DNA from: Phoenix dactylifera
Taxonomy: Eukaryota; Streptophyta; Magnoliopsida; Arecales; Arecaceae
Direction: 5' to 3'
Assembly: GCF_009389715.1 (NCBI RefSeq)
Contig: NC_052399.1
Location: forward strand, 24,313,146 to 24,377,145
Length of the DNA stretch: 64,000 bases
The translations under genes were made by a program, and so were the position numbers. How positions within the stretch are numbered: position 1 is the first letter of the stretch; each line of letters begins with the position of its first letter. The notes under the pieces were generated by a model. It was given only the letters and a program-made list of their open reading frames with translations, did no database searches and was not told where the DNA came from. This document shows positions 38,502 to 48,768 of the stretch, piece by piece.

Positions 38502-41473
38502 GTGTTGTATTTCAATCTTTGTTGAAGGATGTACAAAAAAGAAGGAAAGACTAAGAGACATGGATGACAGTTTTGAGGAAGGACATTTAAACCCTTGACG
38601 GTCTTGAGAAAGGACACTAAGAATCTTGAAATAACATCGTATGTTTCCTAGAATAGGAACATTTGATGAACAAGGATTCTTAAAGCTAACCCCAAATAGT
38701 CAAGATAAGTTTTGATGATTATGGTTGTGGTATAGTCAAGAAATTTTATCAGCAATTACCGAGACCCAAGGATGTTACATAGGGATGTTCATATCAGGGA
38801 GCATGCAACATGGCTCATCAACAACAGTAACTAACACATGCAATAAATCCTCTTCAAATCTCTATGTGAAGCGACGCATTCCAACCATCCAAGCAAGTCC
38901 ACCAACCCAATATCAACATTAACTGAATGTACATGAATACAACTCCAAAATCCAAATATCATTCCAAAACATCATGCTCTTCAACCCACATCCCACCCTT
39001 TCTCAACAGAAAAGAGCTTCAACAACTCTGACAACTTTAGCTTCTAAAGATTCATTATATTCATGCTCATATTTTCATTGTACAAACTTCAACAAAAACA
39101 AGCTACAATACACTTAGCTTCTGCAAACTCTTCTATTGATCAATTATTTTGATCATAATATTATCCTGTTTAATTATTAGATCAATCTTTTCTTTATTGA
39201 TGTCGTTACAAGAAAAAGAATTAAATCTCAATCCGTTCAAAGCACCTACCACAGTTAATCTGTAATTGTCATACTGTCCAGTTGACTAACTGCTGTCCAT
39301 GGTAATATTTTAAGGAATGTGACACAGTATGACATATTATAATTGATACATACAGTTAGTTTAAAACTTTCATCAAATAGAAGCCAATATACATAACACA
39401 CACACACACACACACATAGAAGCATATGAGAGCAATTATAATACACAGACAGTATAAGAAAAGGACTTTGCACTCACAACAGAATTATATCTTTGGTGTT
39501 GAAAATGGGAACATAAGCTAGTGGATGTGATCTTTCAGGCTAAAATGCCTATGTAAGAGAGAGAGATAGAGAGAGAGTCACATGTTTGACGGTCCCTTGT
39601 CTATGCATCAAGTCACTGAAAATCAGTACATAATATCATGTCACTAAAATTATATGTACCAAGAAGTTTTGATGCATAGAGGAGAGGCCCAACATGTGGT
39701 TTTTCGTATGTAGGAATGTTAGGCATTCTATAACACAATTTAGGATTAGCAATTTTCAACCACCAACAATAACTTTTGTATGGGCGTAAATTCCTCTCCT
39801 TACACCCTATGTGTATCAACTGCACCCTATATGTATAAAGAATACTTAGTTACATTTAGCTTGAAGTAACATTAAATATAGCTTCAAAGGAATACTCAGT
39901 CGAGGACTCATAAAACCAACCAAATAGTTGGAACAATGCTTGACAGTTAATAATTGTTGCAAACTAGAGATAATTGTCAAAATGAGTTAAGGCTAATAAT
40001 ATGCTATGATGGAAGGGGGACAACGGTCAAATTGTAGCTTATTCCTCATAATTGTCTTTAATGAGTTGACCTTTAACTTTAAAAAGCCAAGAGCTTCTTG
40101 GTGTGTGAAGCATGATAGAATGAGGGCATTAGGAATGCGTTACCTAGGACATAGACTGTTAGAGTTTTCTCATTAACAAAGATGGAAGTATATTATTTGT
40201 GTCATTGTATAACTATGATCATGGAGTTAAGATTTCAACAAAATTATATATCTAAGAGAACTTTGTTAGAAAAGACTGTTTTTATTCAATTGATGAAACA
40301 TTTTCATTAGAAAGCCTTACTAAAATGCATATTTGATCCCAAAACTAGATAAATAAATTTTGACATGATAGTAAATGATGGGATTTGCTCCTAACTAATG
40401 TATTACCGCAAGAAACAAAAGAACAAATGCTAAAATTTGAAAATTTTGGACAACCTTCATGGGGATGGAGGTCTAAAGTTAAATTGATGAATCCCAGAAA
40501 GATGAGAGTTCAGAAAGCTAATATGAAAAGCATTTGATAAGGTTTTCATGGTTCATGATAACCTTTGTTGAAATGATCATAGGGATAAAGGAAAGCATAG
40601 TATATACATAACCAATTATACATATGGGTGAGATAAACCTTTACATTATCATGTTCAGTTCCATCATAAGCAGAACATGGGTAGATAACTGACTTGTGTC
40701 AATTTCTTTTAGAGGATGTTGATGGCAAACACATAAGTATAAAGTATGGACAAGAACCGATGCCCCTTATTTTGTATATAAATTCAGGAAATGCTCACAT
40801 TCCAAATCATGACTAAATGATTACCCATATATATATATATGCAAAATAAATGAGATGTCCAAGAGTATGTTATCAAATCGTACAAATCAAAATTAGGACA
40901 GAGAGAAAACGAACATCATATACAGGCCATGCATTCACTTTTCCTATCTCAACTTACCCGATTCAAATTTAGAACACTCATCCTCCTAACTATTTATACG
41001 AGTTTGTGATGCAGCCATCGTAAACCAAATCAACGTGACATTGACCCATCCGGGAATTCCATAAGAATCAAGAATTGTCATACAATTTGTTCACACCTCT
41101 ATTCTCAGCGGGCAAGCCAATCAATCTAATAGAGAATTGCACGATAAATTTCCAATTCACTACAAAATTTAAATAAATTACTAAAAATAAACCCTAGATT
41201 TTGAAGAGATTGCGAGAGGGTTTGGGAGTACACCTCACGGTTGTCGGTAACCTTGAGGATCAGCTTCCCGTCGCAGTGCCTATACTTCATCACGTACCGG
41301 GACTACTCGATCAAAGAGATTAAAATCAAAAGAACAAGAAAAAGAAGAGATCAAATGAAAGAGGAATTAAAAAGAAGGAAAGATAGGATTTAGAGGAATA
41401 CCGACTGGGGATCCGCGCGAAAGAGCTGCACGGATCTCTCCACGAACTCGTCCCAAGAAGCGATGTAAACCAT
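30132..41473 (-). CDS. SRP9: Signal recognition particle 9-kDa protein, SRP9 (4 exons, giant intron 2)
   Basis: Exons on the minus strand: 41473-41402, 41302-41234, 30395-30302 and 30208-30132. Phases agree and all junctions are GT-AG, giving 103 residues, the usual plant SRP9 size. Exon peptides: MVYIASWDEFVERSVQLF; SRYVMKYRHCDGKLILKVTD; CLKFKTDQAQDAKKMEKLNN then IFFTLMARG; and the lysine/arginine-rich C-terminus ending KKGRGRRQ. SRP9 pairs with SRP14 and binds the Alu domain of SRP RNA, delaying elongation while ribosomes are targeted to the ER. Introns 1 and 3 are about 99 and 93 bp. Intron 2 is 10,838 bp (30396-41233) and full of transposons. Exons are too short to show as convincing open frames, so the gene is easy to miss. 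Confidence 0.93.
30396..31257 (-). other. SRP9 intron 2, 3' portion
   Basis: AT-rich, with no element or exon recognised. It includes the acceptor side (ttgcag before exon 3 at 30396) and long A-rich tracts. Confidence 0.5.
31271..31973. mobile_element. Fold-back (long inverted repeat) element in SRP9 intron 2
   Basis: The left arm (about 31271-31575) and right arm (about 31700-31973) are inverted copies. Both contain the GC-rich block with ggagagccgcggaggggcgt and the run gcggccgcgtcactgtttcg in opposite orientation. The centre holds two further hairpins built on aagtgaagtcggca/tgccgacttcactt. The outer ends are rich in accggtacgg-type motifs. A 13-bp direct repeat TGGTTGCCATCAA lies on both sides (31258-31270 and 31974-31986). 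It encodes no protein. The superfamily is unclear: 13 bp is longer than the usual 8-11 bp, so part of the match may be chance. Confidence 0.75.
33109..33116 (+). promoter_or_regulatory. TATA box of the hAT transposase
   Basis: TATAAATA in ctataaatacccc, about 290 bp before the transposase ATG. An earlier imperfect repeat of the same segment (ggactcctataaattg, 33061-33076) suggests a small local duplication. Confidence 0.55.
33400..35424 (+). pseudogene. hAT transposase (BED zinc finger, hAT dimerisation domain) with three in-frame stops
   Basis: One reading frame of about 675 codons from ATG 33400, interrupted only by stops at 33859-33861 (TAA), 34111-34113 (TAA) and 35161-35163 (TGA), without frameshift. 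Parts: BED zinc finger (AVWNEFDRIM, CKKCAKLY, HLKRHQESH; about 33540-33670), the RNase H-like core (LTSDIWSAS, ITFDNASNN, HIRCACHILNL, DVITRWNSTYSM), a serine-rich insert near 34970-35070, and the C-terminal dimerisation region (VPMSTVASESAFSAG, MLLCFKDWLDAE). All three stops can arise by one C-to-T or G-to-A change from the residues typical of the family, as expected from decay of methylated cytosines. Ac/Tam3-type transposases of this class cut and paste the element. Confidence 0.9.
35716..36100. repeat. GC-rich subterminal tandem repeats of the hAT element
   Basis: A 23-bp unit, gcgggccgtgccgtgcctggccc shortened here to gcgggccgtgccgtgcctgg, repeats about five times from 35830 to 35955. 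Variants of ggccgtgccgggct surround it. Such motif clusters are usual transposase binding sites in hAT elements. The long open frames on both strands here are artefacts of the repeat. Confidence 0.85.
36500..38720. mobile_element. Decayed non-LTR (LINE) retrotransposon fragments
   Basis: Plus-strand translation near 36610-36850 shows the broken reverse-transcriptase signature FIDLEKAYN, then IKTIKDIYAR, and LHQGFAVSLFLFIL. Near 38290-38610 the typical C-terminal LINE block appears in pieces (MMFRWMHDNKRIE, then RKTWMTVLRKD). The 3' part around 38680-38720 reads taaccccaaatagtcaagat...ttttgatgattatggttg, like plant LINE tails. Many stops and frameshifts; clearly dead. About 1.3 kb between the two parts shows no LINE similarity and may be another insertion. 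It lies in SRP9 intron 2. Confidence 0.65.
38464..38503. repeat. (GT)n-(G)n microsatellite
   Basis: A tgtgtg tract followed by about 18 G. A second CA tract is at 39397-39417, and tgtgtg also occurs at 37379-37396. Confidence 0.9.
38721..41233 (-). other. SRP9 intron 2, 5' portion
   Basis: AT-rich intron sequence with no recognised coding remnant. The donor of intron 2 is at its right end, directly after GAG at 41234. Confidence 0.5.
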
Positions 41474-41500
41474 TGGAATCAGAAATTTGGGAGGCGCTGG

Positions 41501-41919
41501 GTGACGAAAACCCTGAACCCTCAATTTGCGGCCTGGATCTTTGTTTGCCTGGAGAGGAGGAAGGAGAATGGAGGTACGGTGCTCCGCAGGATCAGGGGAG
41601 GGTCTAGAATATTCTGATTGATTGGTAACGATAGATCAAGGCCGTCTGATACATGGACTTCCATGTTCATGATTATGCGCGGCTCTCATGAAATGAACAT
41701 GAAAATAAAAAAAGTGGAGTGTTTTTTATTTGTTAAATTCCCAAAATAGTGTGTCTTTATTTGTAAAATTTTAGCGATGATAGCACAGGAGAAGGAGCCA
41801 ACGGAAGGATCGTCTGGCAAATTTTATGTTATCAAGGAGTCACGTTAATGGAAAATTTTCTCATCATTCGGAGATCGGGTGTTGACAGTAACAAAATATG
41901 AAAGATTTTCTTTGGCAGT
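41501..41919 (-). promoter_or_regulatory. SRP9 upstream region, duplicated upstream of prohibitin
   Basis: Partner of the block at 27559-27921. It starts about 28 bp upstream of the SRP9 ATG. Relative to the prohibitin copy it has an insertion of about 45 bp (gcgatgatagcacaggagaa...). Scattered substitutions suggest a duplication that is not recent. Confidence 0.75.
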
Positions 41920-41964
41920 TTCACTTCCACCTGGATCTAAATATAAAATTTTATTAGAATTTTT

Positions 41965-42205
41965 TATAAATATATTTCCAAAAATTTAAATTTGTGAAAA
42001 TATTTTTTTAAAATTTATATTTATTTCTGTGCCATCATAAAATATTGTTTTTGCATAAATATTTCTAATATAACAATTCTTCTAACGTAATTAATAAGAA
42101 ATTTATTTATTTTAATTAAAAATAAAATAAAATTTGGAAATTATTTTTTTATCTTTCATCGTAATCATCTTATAAATATTTTTTTTTTGCACATCTATCT
42201 ATTAA
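41965..42205. repeat. Dispersed AT-rich repeat, second copy
   Basis: Copy of the repeat in endoglucanase intron 4 (19570-19760), with the shared segment ttattttaattaaaaataaa and a similar ending tataaatatttttttt...gcacat. No coding potential. Confidence 0.6.
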
Positions 42206-42614
42206 GTATAAATGATGAATCAGCCTCTAACTAGTTGAAGGATGTGAGGATGTAGTCAATTGATGCTTTCTAGTACTTATTCCTAAGCCTCAATAGCGGG
42301 TGGTTCTATATACACCCCCCCTATTGCTAAGGACACCCCCCAAAAACCAAAAAAAAAATACCCAAACTAACCTTTAGTGTAATTACCATATTGCCCTTGA
42401 AATTTTCTTAGTACACCCCCCTTCCTCCTCCTCCGTTTCGTTTTGAAAAGAAAAAAAAAACACCCCTCAAACCCCCCCTTAAACCCCTCGATCCATTTAC
42501 ATCGTTTAGGCGATCTTTGAAGGAGATTTAAGCCCCATTCGAAGCATGGACAAGCAACTAGTGATTTGGGACGAAGAATCGGCCGCAAAGGTACGTGTTC
42601 CACCTTGTTTCGAA

Positions 42615-42894
42615 ATTTTTTTTTTTTCACGGTTCGTGCTCCGTTCGGCACTGGATCGCCGAACAAAAGGCTTCTGTTCGGCTGAACAGTGCCGAACAGA
42701 AGCCTTCTGTTCGGCAACCCTCAACCGAACAGAAGCCTTCTGTTCGGCTGCACAGTGCCGGACAGAAGGCTTCTGTCCGGCACTGTGCAGCCGAACAGAA
42801 GGCTTCTGTTCGGCACTGTGCAGCCGAACAGAAGGCTTCTGGTGCCAAATCGCGTGCCGTGCTGAATTTTGTGCCGAACAGATCCTCTGATTCA
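42615..42894. repeat. Left subterminal inverted repeat of the MULE
   Basis: Inverted partner of 48491-48768. It is built from repeated palindromes such as ccgaacagaaggcttctg/ttcgg, about six in 200 bp, each a near-perfect hairpin. It falls inside transposase intron 1, so the transposase start codon lies outside the repeat. Confidence 0.85.
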
Positions 42895-45112
42895 TTAATT
42901 CTTGGTGATAAATTATTTTATATGTAGGGCTATGCTACAACCGAATCGAGTATAATTGGATCAGAATTTGTACTGGATTACACAAGCGAATTTACAACTT
43001 ACGAGGTATTATAATGTATTGTGCAATTTTGTATTAGTTTAGCGAGCTATTTTTACAACTGTGTACTTACATAAATTGTTTAATGTATAGATCTTCAAGA
43101 GTAGAGAGGACTTGTGTAATTGGTGTCGTGAAGCTGGGAGGCGAAATGGTTTTGTTGTTGTAATCAAATCATCCGATGCAGGTACCATTTCTAATAAACC
43201 CAGAATTACGTTAGGTTGTGAGAGGGGTGGGACGTACCGAACCAAAAAAGAAAAGCGAATAAAGACTGCCTGTGGGACAAAGAAGTGTGGATGCCCTTTT
43301 GCATTAAGAGGAAAGAAATTGGATACTGCGGATGATTGGATATTACTGGTCGTATGTGGAGTGCACAATCATCCCGCTGCAGAGAATCTGGAGGGGCACT
43401 CATATGCAGGGAGATTATCTGAGCAGGAGACGGAATTGTTAGTGGATATGTCGAAGAGTTTGGTTCGTCCAAAGGACATATTATCCACATTGAAGGAAAG
43501 AGATGCCCTCAATGTTACGACTATCAAGACTATCTACAATGTACGTCAACGGTTTAAGGTTGTAGAGAAAGCCGGGAGGTCTGAAATGCAACATCTATTA
43601 GGTAAATTATCAGAGGCTAAATATATTGAGTGGCATAGGAATTGTACTAATACGGATGTTGTGCATGACTTATTTTGGGCACACCCTGGCAGCATTGATT
43701 TGTTCCGTGCATTTCCCCGTGTGTTGATAATGGATTGCACGTACAAGACGAATAGGTATCGTCTTCCGCTATTAGAGATTGTGGGGGTGACATCTACTGA
43801 CATGACATTTTCAATTGCTTTTGTATACTTAAATTCTGAGCGGGAAGAAAGCTATACTTGGGCATTAGAGAGATTGCGCAGTGTCATAGCTGATGATGTT
43901 TTGCCTGAGTTGATTGTTACAGATAGAGACTTGGCTTTGATGAATGCAATTCATAGAGTATTTCCTACTGCTAGACATTTATTATGTAGATGGCATATTA
44001 GTAGGAATGTTTTGGCCAAGTGCAAAAAATTTTTCGAATTGAAGGAGAAATGGGATAAATTTATTATGAGTTGGAATGTACTAGTGCTGTCCTCCACGGA
44101 AGACGAGTATAATGATCACTGGAGTGCACTGCAGAGAGAGTTCGGTACCTATCCAGATGCACTACAGTATGTGTCAGATACTTGGCTGAGCAAATACAAG
44201 GAAAGATTTGTTGCGGCGTGGACGGATACATGCAGGCACTACGGAAATGTGACGACAAATAGGTATCACAAATAAAGACTCATTTAATTTTAATTTGCCT
44301 CAATTGTTATATCTAACTTTCATTTGTTTACTAGGGTCGAGAGTGCACATGCAAAGCTCAAAAAGCAGCTTGGATCAAGCCAAGGAAGTTTCGAGTCATC
44401 TTGGACTAGAATACATGGATTGATTGAGTTGCAGCACAGCTCCGTTAAAGCCTCATTGGAGAAGAGTTTATTGGTAGTGCAGCACAACTTCAAGCCAGCT
44501 GAATTCAAAGAGTTGCGAGGTTTCATATCTATAAGTGCATTAAATCATGTCCTCGCCCAATCGAAACGAGCCAATTCAGTTGGGTTTGATGATTCAAATT
44601 GTGGGTGCGCTATTCGACGCACACATGGTATACCATGTGCTCACCAGATTGCGCGGTACAGGGTGGAAGGTCGGCCCATTCCTCTCGACTGCATAGATCC
44701 TCATTGGAGGAAACTTGATATTCTGCCTACCCCCCCCCCCCCCCGTGCAGCCAATTCAGTTGAGTTGTGATGCAGAGTTAGATTTGATTGCGCTACGATT
44801 CAAGAAGTTAGATGGGGCTTCTCAATTGCAGATGATCAAGAAGTTACGAGAGATTGCAAGTCCAGATAGTACACCTCTTTTAGAGCCTGCAAAACGGAAG
44901 ACCGGTTCACGTGGGCGCGCTTCAATGAAGGTTGATACGTCTACTCGACGTGACCCGTCTGCGTTTGAGTTGGTTCTATCTGGACAGGATAGTTATTCAC
45001 CTGGTGTTGAGAAAGTTACCATCCGTAATCCATCTACTCAGATTCAAAAGAGGCGGCCCAAGCAAAAGGTAAGTACCAAATATTTATTTCCTTACAATAG
45101 GTATCACAACGT

Positions 45113-45430
45113 CTACGGGACGGTCCGTGCCGTGCCGGTATGTGATGTGCCGATACGGGACATGTCGGGACGTGCTGTGCCGAGATGTGCCGATACGGGA
45201 CATGTCGGGATGTGCCGTGCCGAGATGTGCCGATACGGGACATGTCGGGACGTGCCGTGCCAAGATGTGCCGATACGGGATGTGCCGTGCCGAGATGTGC
45301 CGATACGGGATGTGCCGTGCCGAGATGTGCCGATACGGGACATGTCGGTACGTGCCATGCCGAGATGTGCCGATACGGGACATGTCGGGACGTGCCGTGC
45401 CGTGCCGGTACGGGATGTGCTGAGACGGAT
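45113..45430 (+). repeat. 40-bp tandem repeat in intron 4 of the MULE transposase gene
   Basis: Units of the type gtgccgatacgggacatgtc followed by gggacgtgccgtgccgagat, about seven to eight copies, some shortened to about 30 bp. The frame of exon 4 stays open through it, but the peptide is cysteine/arginine-rich nonsense. A gtaagt donor at 45069 and ttgcag acceptor at 45489 remove it. Confidence 0.85.
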
Positions 45431-46516
45431 AACTATTTGGATATTTCTGCCATTGTTACATATTTTCTATCATTTGATATTATTTGCAGGTTTTTCGTAC
45501 TAGAGCCCAGTCACATACGCCCATTATCTATATTGATGCTATTCCTTCTGCCTTGAGACCATACATCCAGCATATCAAGGATGTAAAAGCTGATGGGAAT
45601 TGCGGATTTAGGGCAATAGCTGACTTACTGGGATTTGGAGAAGATGACTGGGTGCGTGTTAGGAAGGATTTATTGCAAGAGTTGCAATGTCATTCGGACC
45701 ACTATCGCACATTATATGGTGTGGAAGGGACGATTGCTGAGATCACTCATGCATTATCATATTATGATGATTGTCCACCATATGACAGATGGATGACTAT
45801 GCCGGACATGGGTCATCTTATAGCATCCTGCTATAATGTTGTCCTATACCATCTCTCGTTGCAACAATGTCTGACCTTCCTACCTCTCCGTTCTGTGCCA
45901 GTACCTCTTCTATCCCGCAAAGATATCGCTATCGGATTCGTAAATGGAAATCATTTTGTTGAGGTACTACGTTCACAACACTTGCGAATATTTAATTTTG
46001 CTTATTTAATTTTTCTTATTTATAATTTTGTAGCTATTAATATTTTCTTATTTCTAATTTTGAAGGTGTTCTTGTTGCCGGGACATCCCGTTCCGCCAGT
46101 AGCGACCAACTGGCAAAAATATCATCTTCCTTGTGCTACCGGATGGGAAAATTCATATGAAGCCCGGATTCAACAGTTCAAAGAGAGCATCTCACCTAAT
46201 GTTATAATTAGCGAGACAGTAGAGTTAGATTGATTGTTTATATATGTACAATTTTTGAAAGTTGTAAATTTTTTTGGGCTCTTAGAGTCATGTACTGTGA
46301 AACTCCATCATCAATATAAATCAAAAAATATCTGTCTTCGCATTGTTAGATTGATTGTTATGTGCACTGTTATATTTGTGTAAAATAGAACGGGCCAGGC
46401 TTTACAAAGATTACACGTAAATGTACCAAAAATATATATTTTTCATTAATATCAACAGTTTCAAATTACACAAAAAAAAAAGTCGAAGCTACATAATCAA
46501 AATAAAGGCTCCATCA

Positions 46517-48430
46517 TCAATCCCTATGACGCCGTCGTCGACGCGTGTACTGCTGTACGTCCGAATGAGAGGGTGCTGGATCCGAATGAGAGGGTGCTGT
46601 ACTCGGGCCAGGCTCATCACCCAGAAGTAACTGATGCATCTGACAAATAGCATGAAATAGGTGCCCGGCACCTAGTGACGTAGCCTCTGAGGGACCCATC
46701 CGTACAATGTCGGTACTGATACTGAGTGCATCTGCAATACGCCGCCGGTGCATGTCAGCATCATCATGACCTCCCCTAGCTCCAGAATGAGTACTCGAGT
46801 GCAGATGAGGAGGCTGAACTGCAACGTGCGTGATACGGAGATACCACTCCATGTATCCCGGTACGCTGTCTGATGGCCGGGTAACTGGGTGGCTCCTGCT
46901 CGCCTAGCTCAGCACGTGGTCCTCCCACCGCTCCCAAAGCTGATCCATATAGGAGTAATGTATCCGGTACGAGCCTGCTGTGGAACCTCTGTTGGCTCGC
47001 ATAGGGGCTAGTGGCGCTCGAGGGATGGTCTGAATACGACCAAACTGTCTAAGAACCCTTTCTGGATGATAGGGTTCTACGATATCAAGGCACTTGATGG
47101 AGCCACTAAAAAATACGATATCAACATATGGGCGATCTCCCCGAAGCCGATGATGGGGATCCCAAATAACCTGCAAAACAAAAGGTCCATTTCAGTTTTA
47201 TACTATATCGCATATTAAAAGTACTGACAAACACAAGCAAATGGTAATATGATACGTACCTCATCGATGCTCAAAAGGTCCAATGACTCACGTAGAACCA
47301 CTAAATGGTCCATCGTGGTACGTGATGGAGTACCGGGCATCCAGCGGTGCACGCGGGGACTGGCATCAGTATACTCAAGCGACGGGTGAGGACTGAGTGC
47401 TGGAAAATGCTCATAAATCCATGCCTGCAGAAGCGTCATATAACCACTGATCTGTCTCACTGATGACCTCGACGCAATCCCCAACTGCCGATACAAATAT
47501 GCTAAGGCAGCTGTACCCCAGGCATATGTGCTCACCCTATCCAGATCCCGCAGTAAACACAGATATGCTATAGGCACCCTGGTCCCACTCTTATCAGTAA
47601 AGAGTGTGCAGCCTAACAAAAATAACAAATAGGCTCGTGCTGCACACTCTATCCTCTGCTGGCCGTCTCTATCAGATACAGAGTGAAACTGAGTCCTCAG
47701 CCACTCCATCCTCACAGACTGACCGCGCGATGACAGTACCTCCTGACGCGCGTCTCCAGCTGACACCCCAACAACTCCACAAGTAGCTCCTCAGCATCCC
47801 GATCACTCATCCTCTCAGGAGAAACTGCTACTGAGGCACCTGCGACAGGAATCCCTAAAATGGCGGATACATCATCCAACGTGATAGTGATCTCGCCAAA
47901 TAGTATATGGAAGGTGTTCGTCTCGGGCTGCCATCTCTCTACGAAGCCCGAAATCAGAATCTTATCGGTGAATCGATAAGAGCACTGTACTAACTCTATG
48001 AGGCCCGACTGCCTCAATAGTGCTTTGAACCTGGTATTTGGTTGGTTTGAAGACCACCACTTCCATTCACCAACCTTGGCAGTATGGTTCATGCACTTTA
48101 GTGGAGCCCGTTCCTGTAATATAAATGTATAATTACTACTACTTTATAAAACATCAATAAACAAAATATAATGCTATAACAAATAAACAATACCTGTTGC
48201 CTCCAGATGGAAGCTGCTATATGCGTCCTGAAACTGATCAGGACGGACTCATCCTCTGGACCTCCTGGACATGGTCCAACGGACTCATCGTCTTCGCCCC
48301 TAGCGGGCATATCATCATGCTCTGACTCAGGAGAGGGCGATGGCATATGAGCAGGCTCGGGAGAAGCAATCCTAGCACGACGTCTCCTAGCTGACGCCGT
48401 AGGTCTAACTCTGAAGGGACCGGGATCCAT
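46517..48430 (-). pseudogene. Plant mobile domain (PMD) protein gene, antisense in the MULE, with a frameshift and a stop
   Basis: Minus-strand exons: 48430-48194, 48113-47260 and 47170-46517. The first exon encodes an acidic/basic leader (MDPGPFRVRPTASARRRRAR). PMD (PF10536) features follow: WWSSNQPNTRFKALLRQSGL, FVERWQPETNTFHILFGEIT, ITLDDVSAILGIPV, VRMEWLRTQF, RAYLLFLLGCTLF, VPIAYLCLLRDLDRVSTYAW and HPERVLRQFGRIQ. Damage: one base appears lost in a short G run (CCCC at 47766-47769 on plus), shifting frame between ILGIPV and VRMEWLR; and TAG at 46904-46906 cuts off a C-terminal part that continues in frame (EWYLRITHV). PMD proteins include MAIN and MAIL1, nuclear factors needed for genome stability and transposon silencing. 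Related genes travel in transposons. Confidence 0.87.
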
Positions 48431-48490
48431 GTCTGAAAATATAGAAATTCAATGTTAGGCTATATCAAAGAAAATAATTCAATTGCATAC

Positions 48491-48768
48491 ATAAATGAGA
48501 GGATCTGTTCGGCACAAAATTCAGCACGGCACGCGATTTGGCACCAGAAGCCTTCTGTTCGGCTGCACAGTGCCGAACAGAAGGCTTCTGTTCGGCTGCA
48601 CAGAGCCGGACAGAAGGCTTCTGTTCGGCACTGTGCAGCCGAACAGAAGGCTTCTGTTCGGTTGAGGGTTGCCGAACAGAAGCCTTCTGTTCGGCACTGT
48701 TCAGCCGAACAGAAGCCTTGTGTTCGGCGATCCAGTGCCAAACGGAGCACGAACCGTGAAAAAAAAAA
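48491..48768. repeat. Right subterminal inverted repeat of the MULE
   Basis: Reverse-complement counterpart of 42615-42894, including the same palindromes and the A-rich tract next to ttcgtgctccg. It lies just upstream of the PMD gene start (48430), so it may be part of its promoter or leader. Confidence 0.85.

Larger units (their letters stand above)
42546..46233 (+). pseudogene. MULE transposase fused to an OTU cysteine protease domain (6 exons, one probable frameshift)
   Basis: Exons: 42546-42590, 42928-43005, 43091-44262, 44335-45068, 45490-45963 and 46066-46233, all GT-AG with matching phase, about 889 residues. Order: FAR1-like DNA-binding domain (FKSREDLCNWCREAGRRNGF, CGCPFALRG, CGVHNHPA); MULE DDE domain (VLIMDCTYKTNRYRLPLLEI, ELIVTDRDLALM, RHLLCRWHISRNV); SWIM zinc finger (CGCAIRRTHGIPCAH); basic linker; OTU domain with the catalytic-Cys motif DGNCGFRAIADLLG and the His motif GNHFVEVFLLPG. 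OTU proteases remove ubiquitin or ubiquitin-like proteins. In exon 4 the frame shifts at a run of 15 C (44730-44744), either a real lesion or an assembly error. Intron 4 holds a tandem repeat. Otherwise the gene looks whole. Confidence 0.88.

Noticed and set aside
45034-45503. Cysteine- or histidine-rich peptides (RHVPYRHIS, CRDVPIRD) resembling a metal-binding protein
   Set aside because: They come from the 40-bp tandem repeat in a transposase intron.
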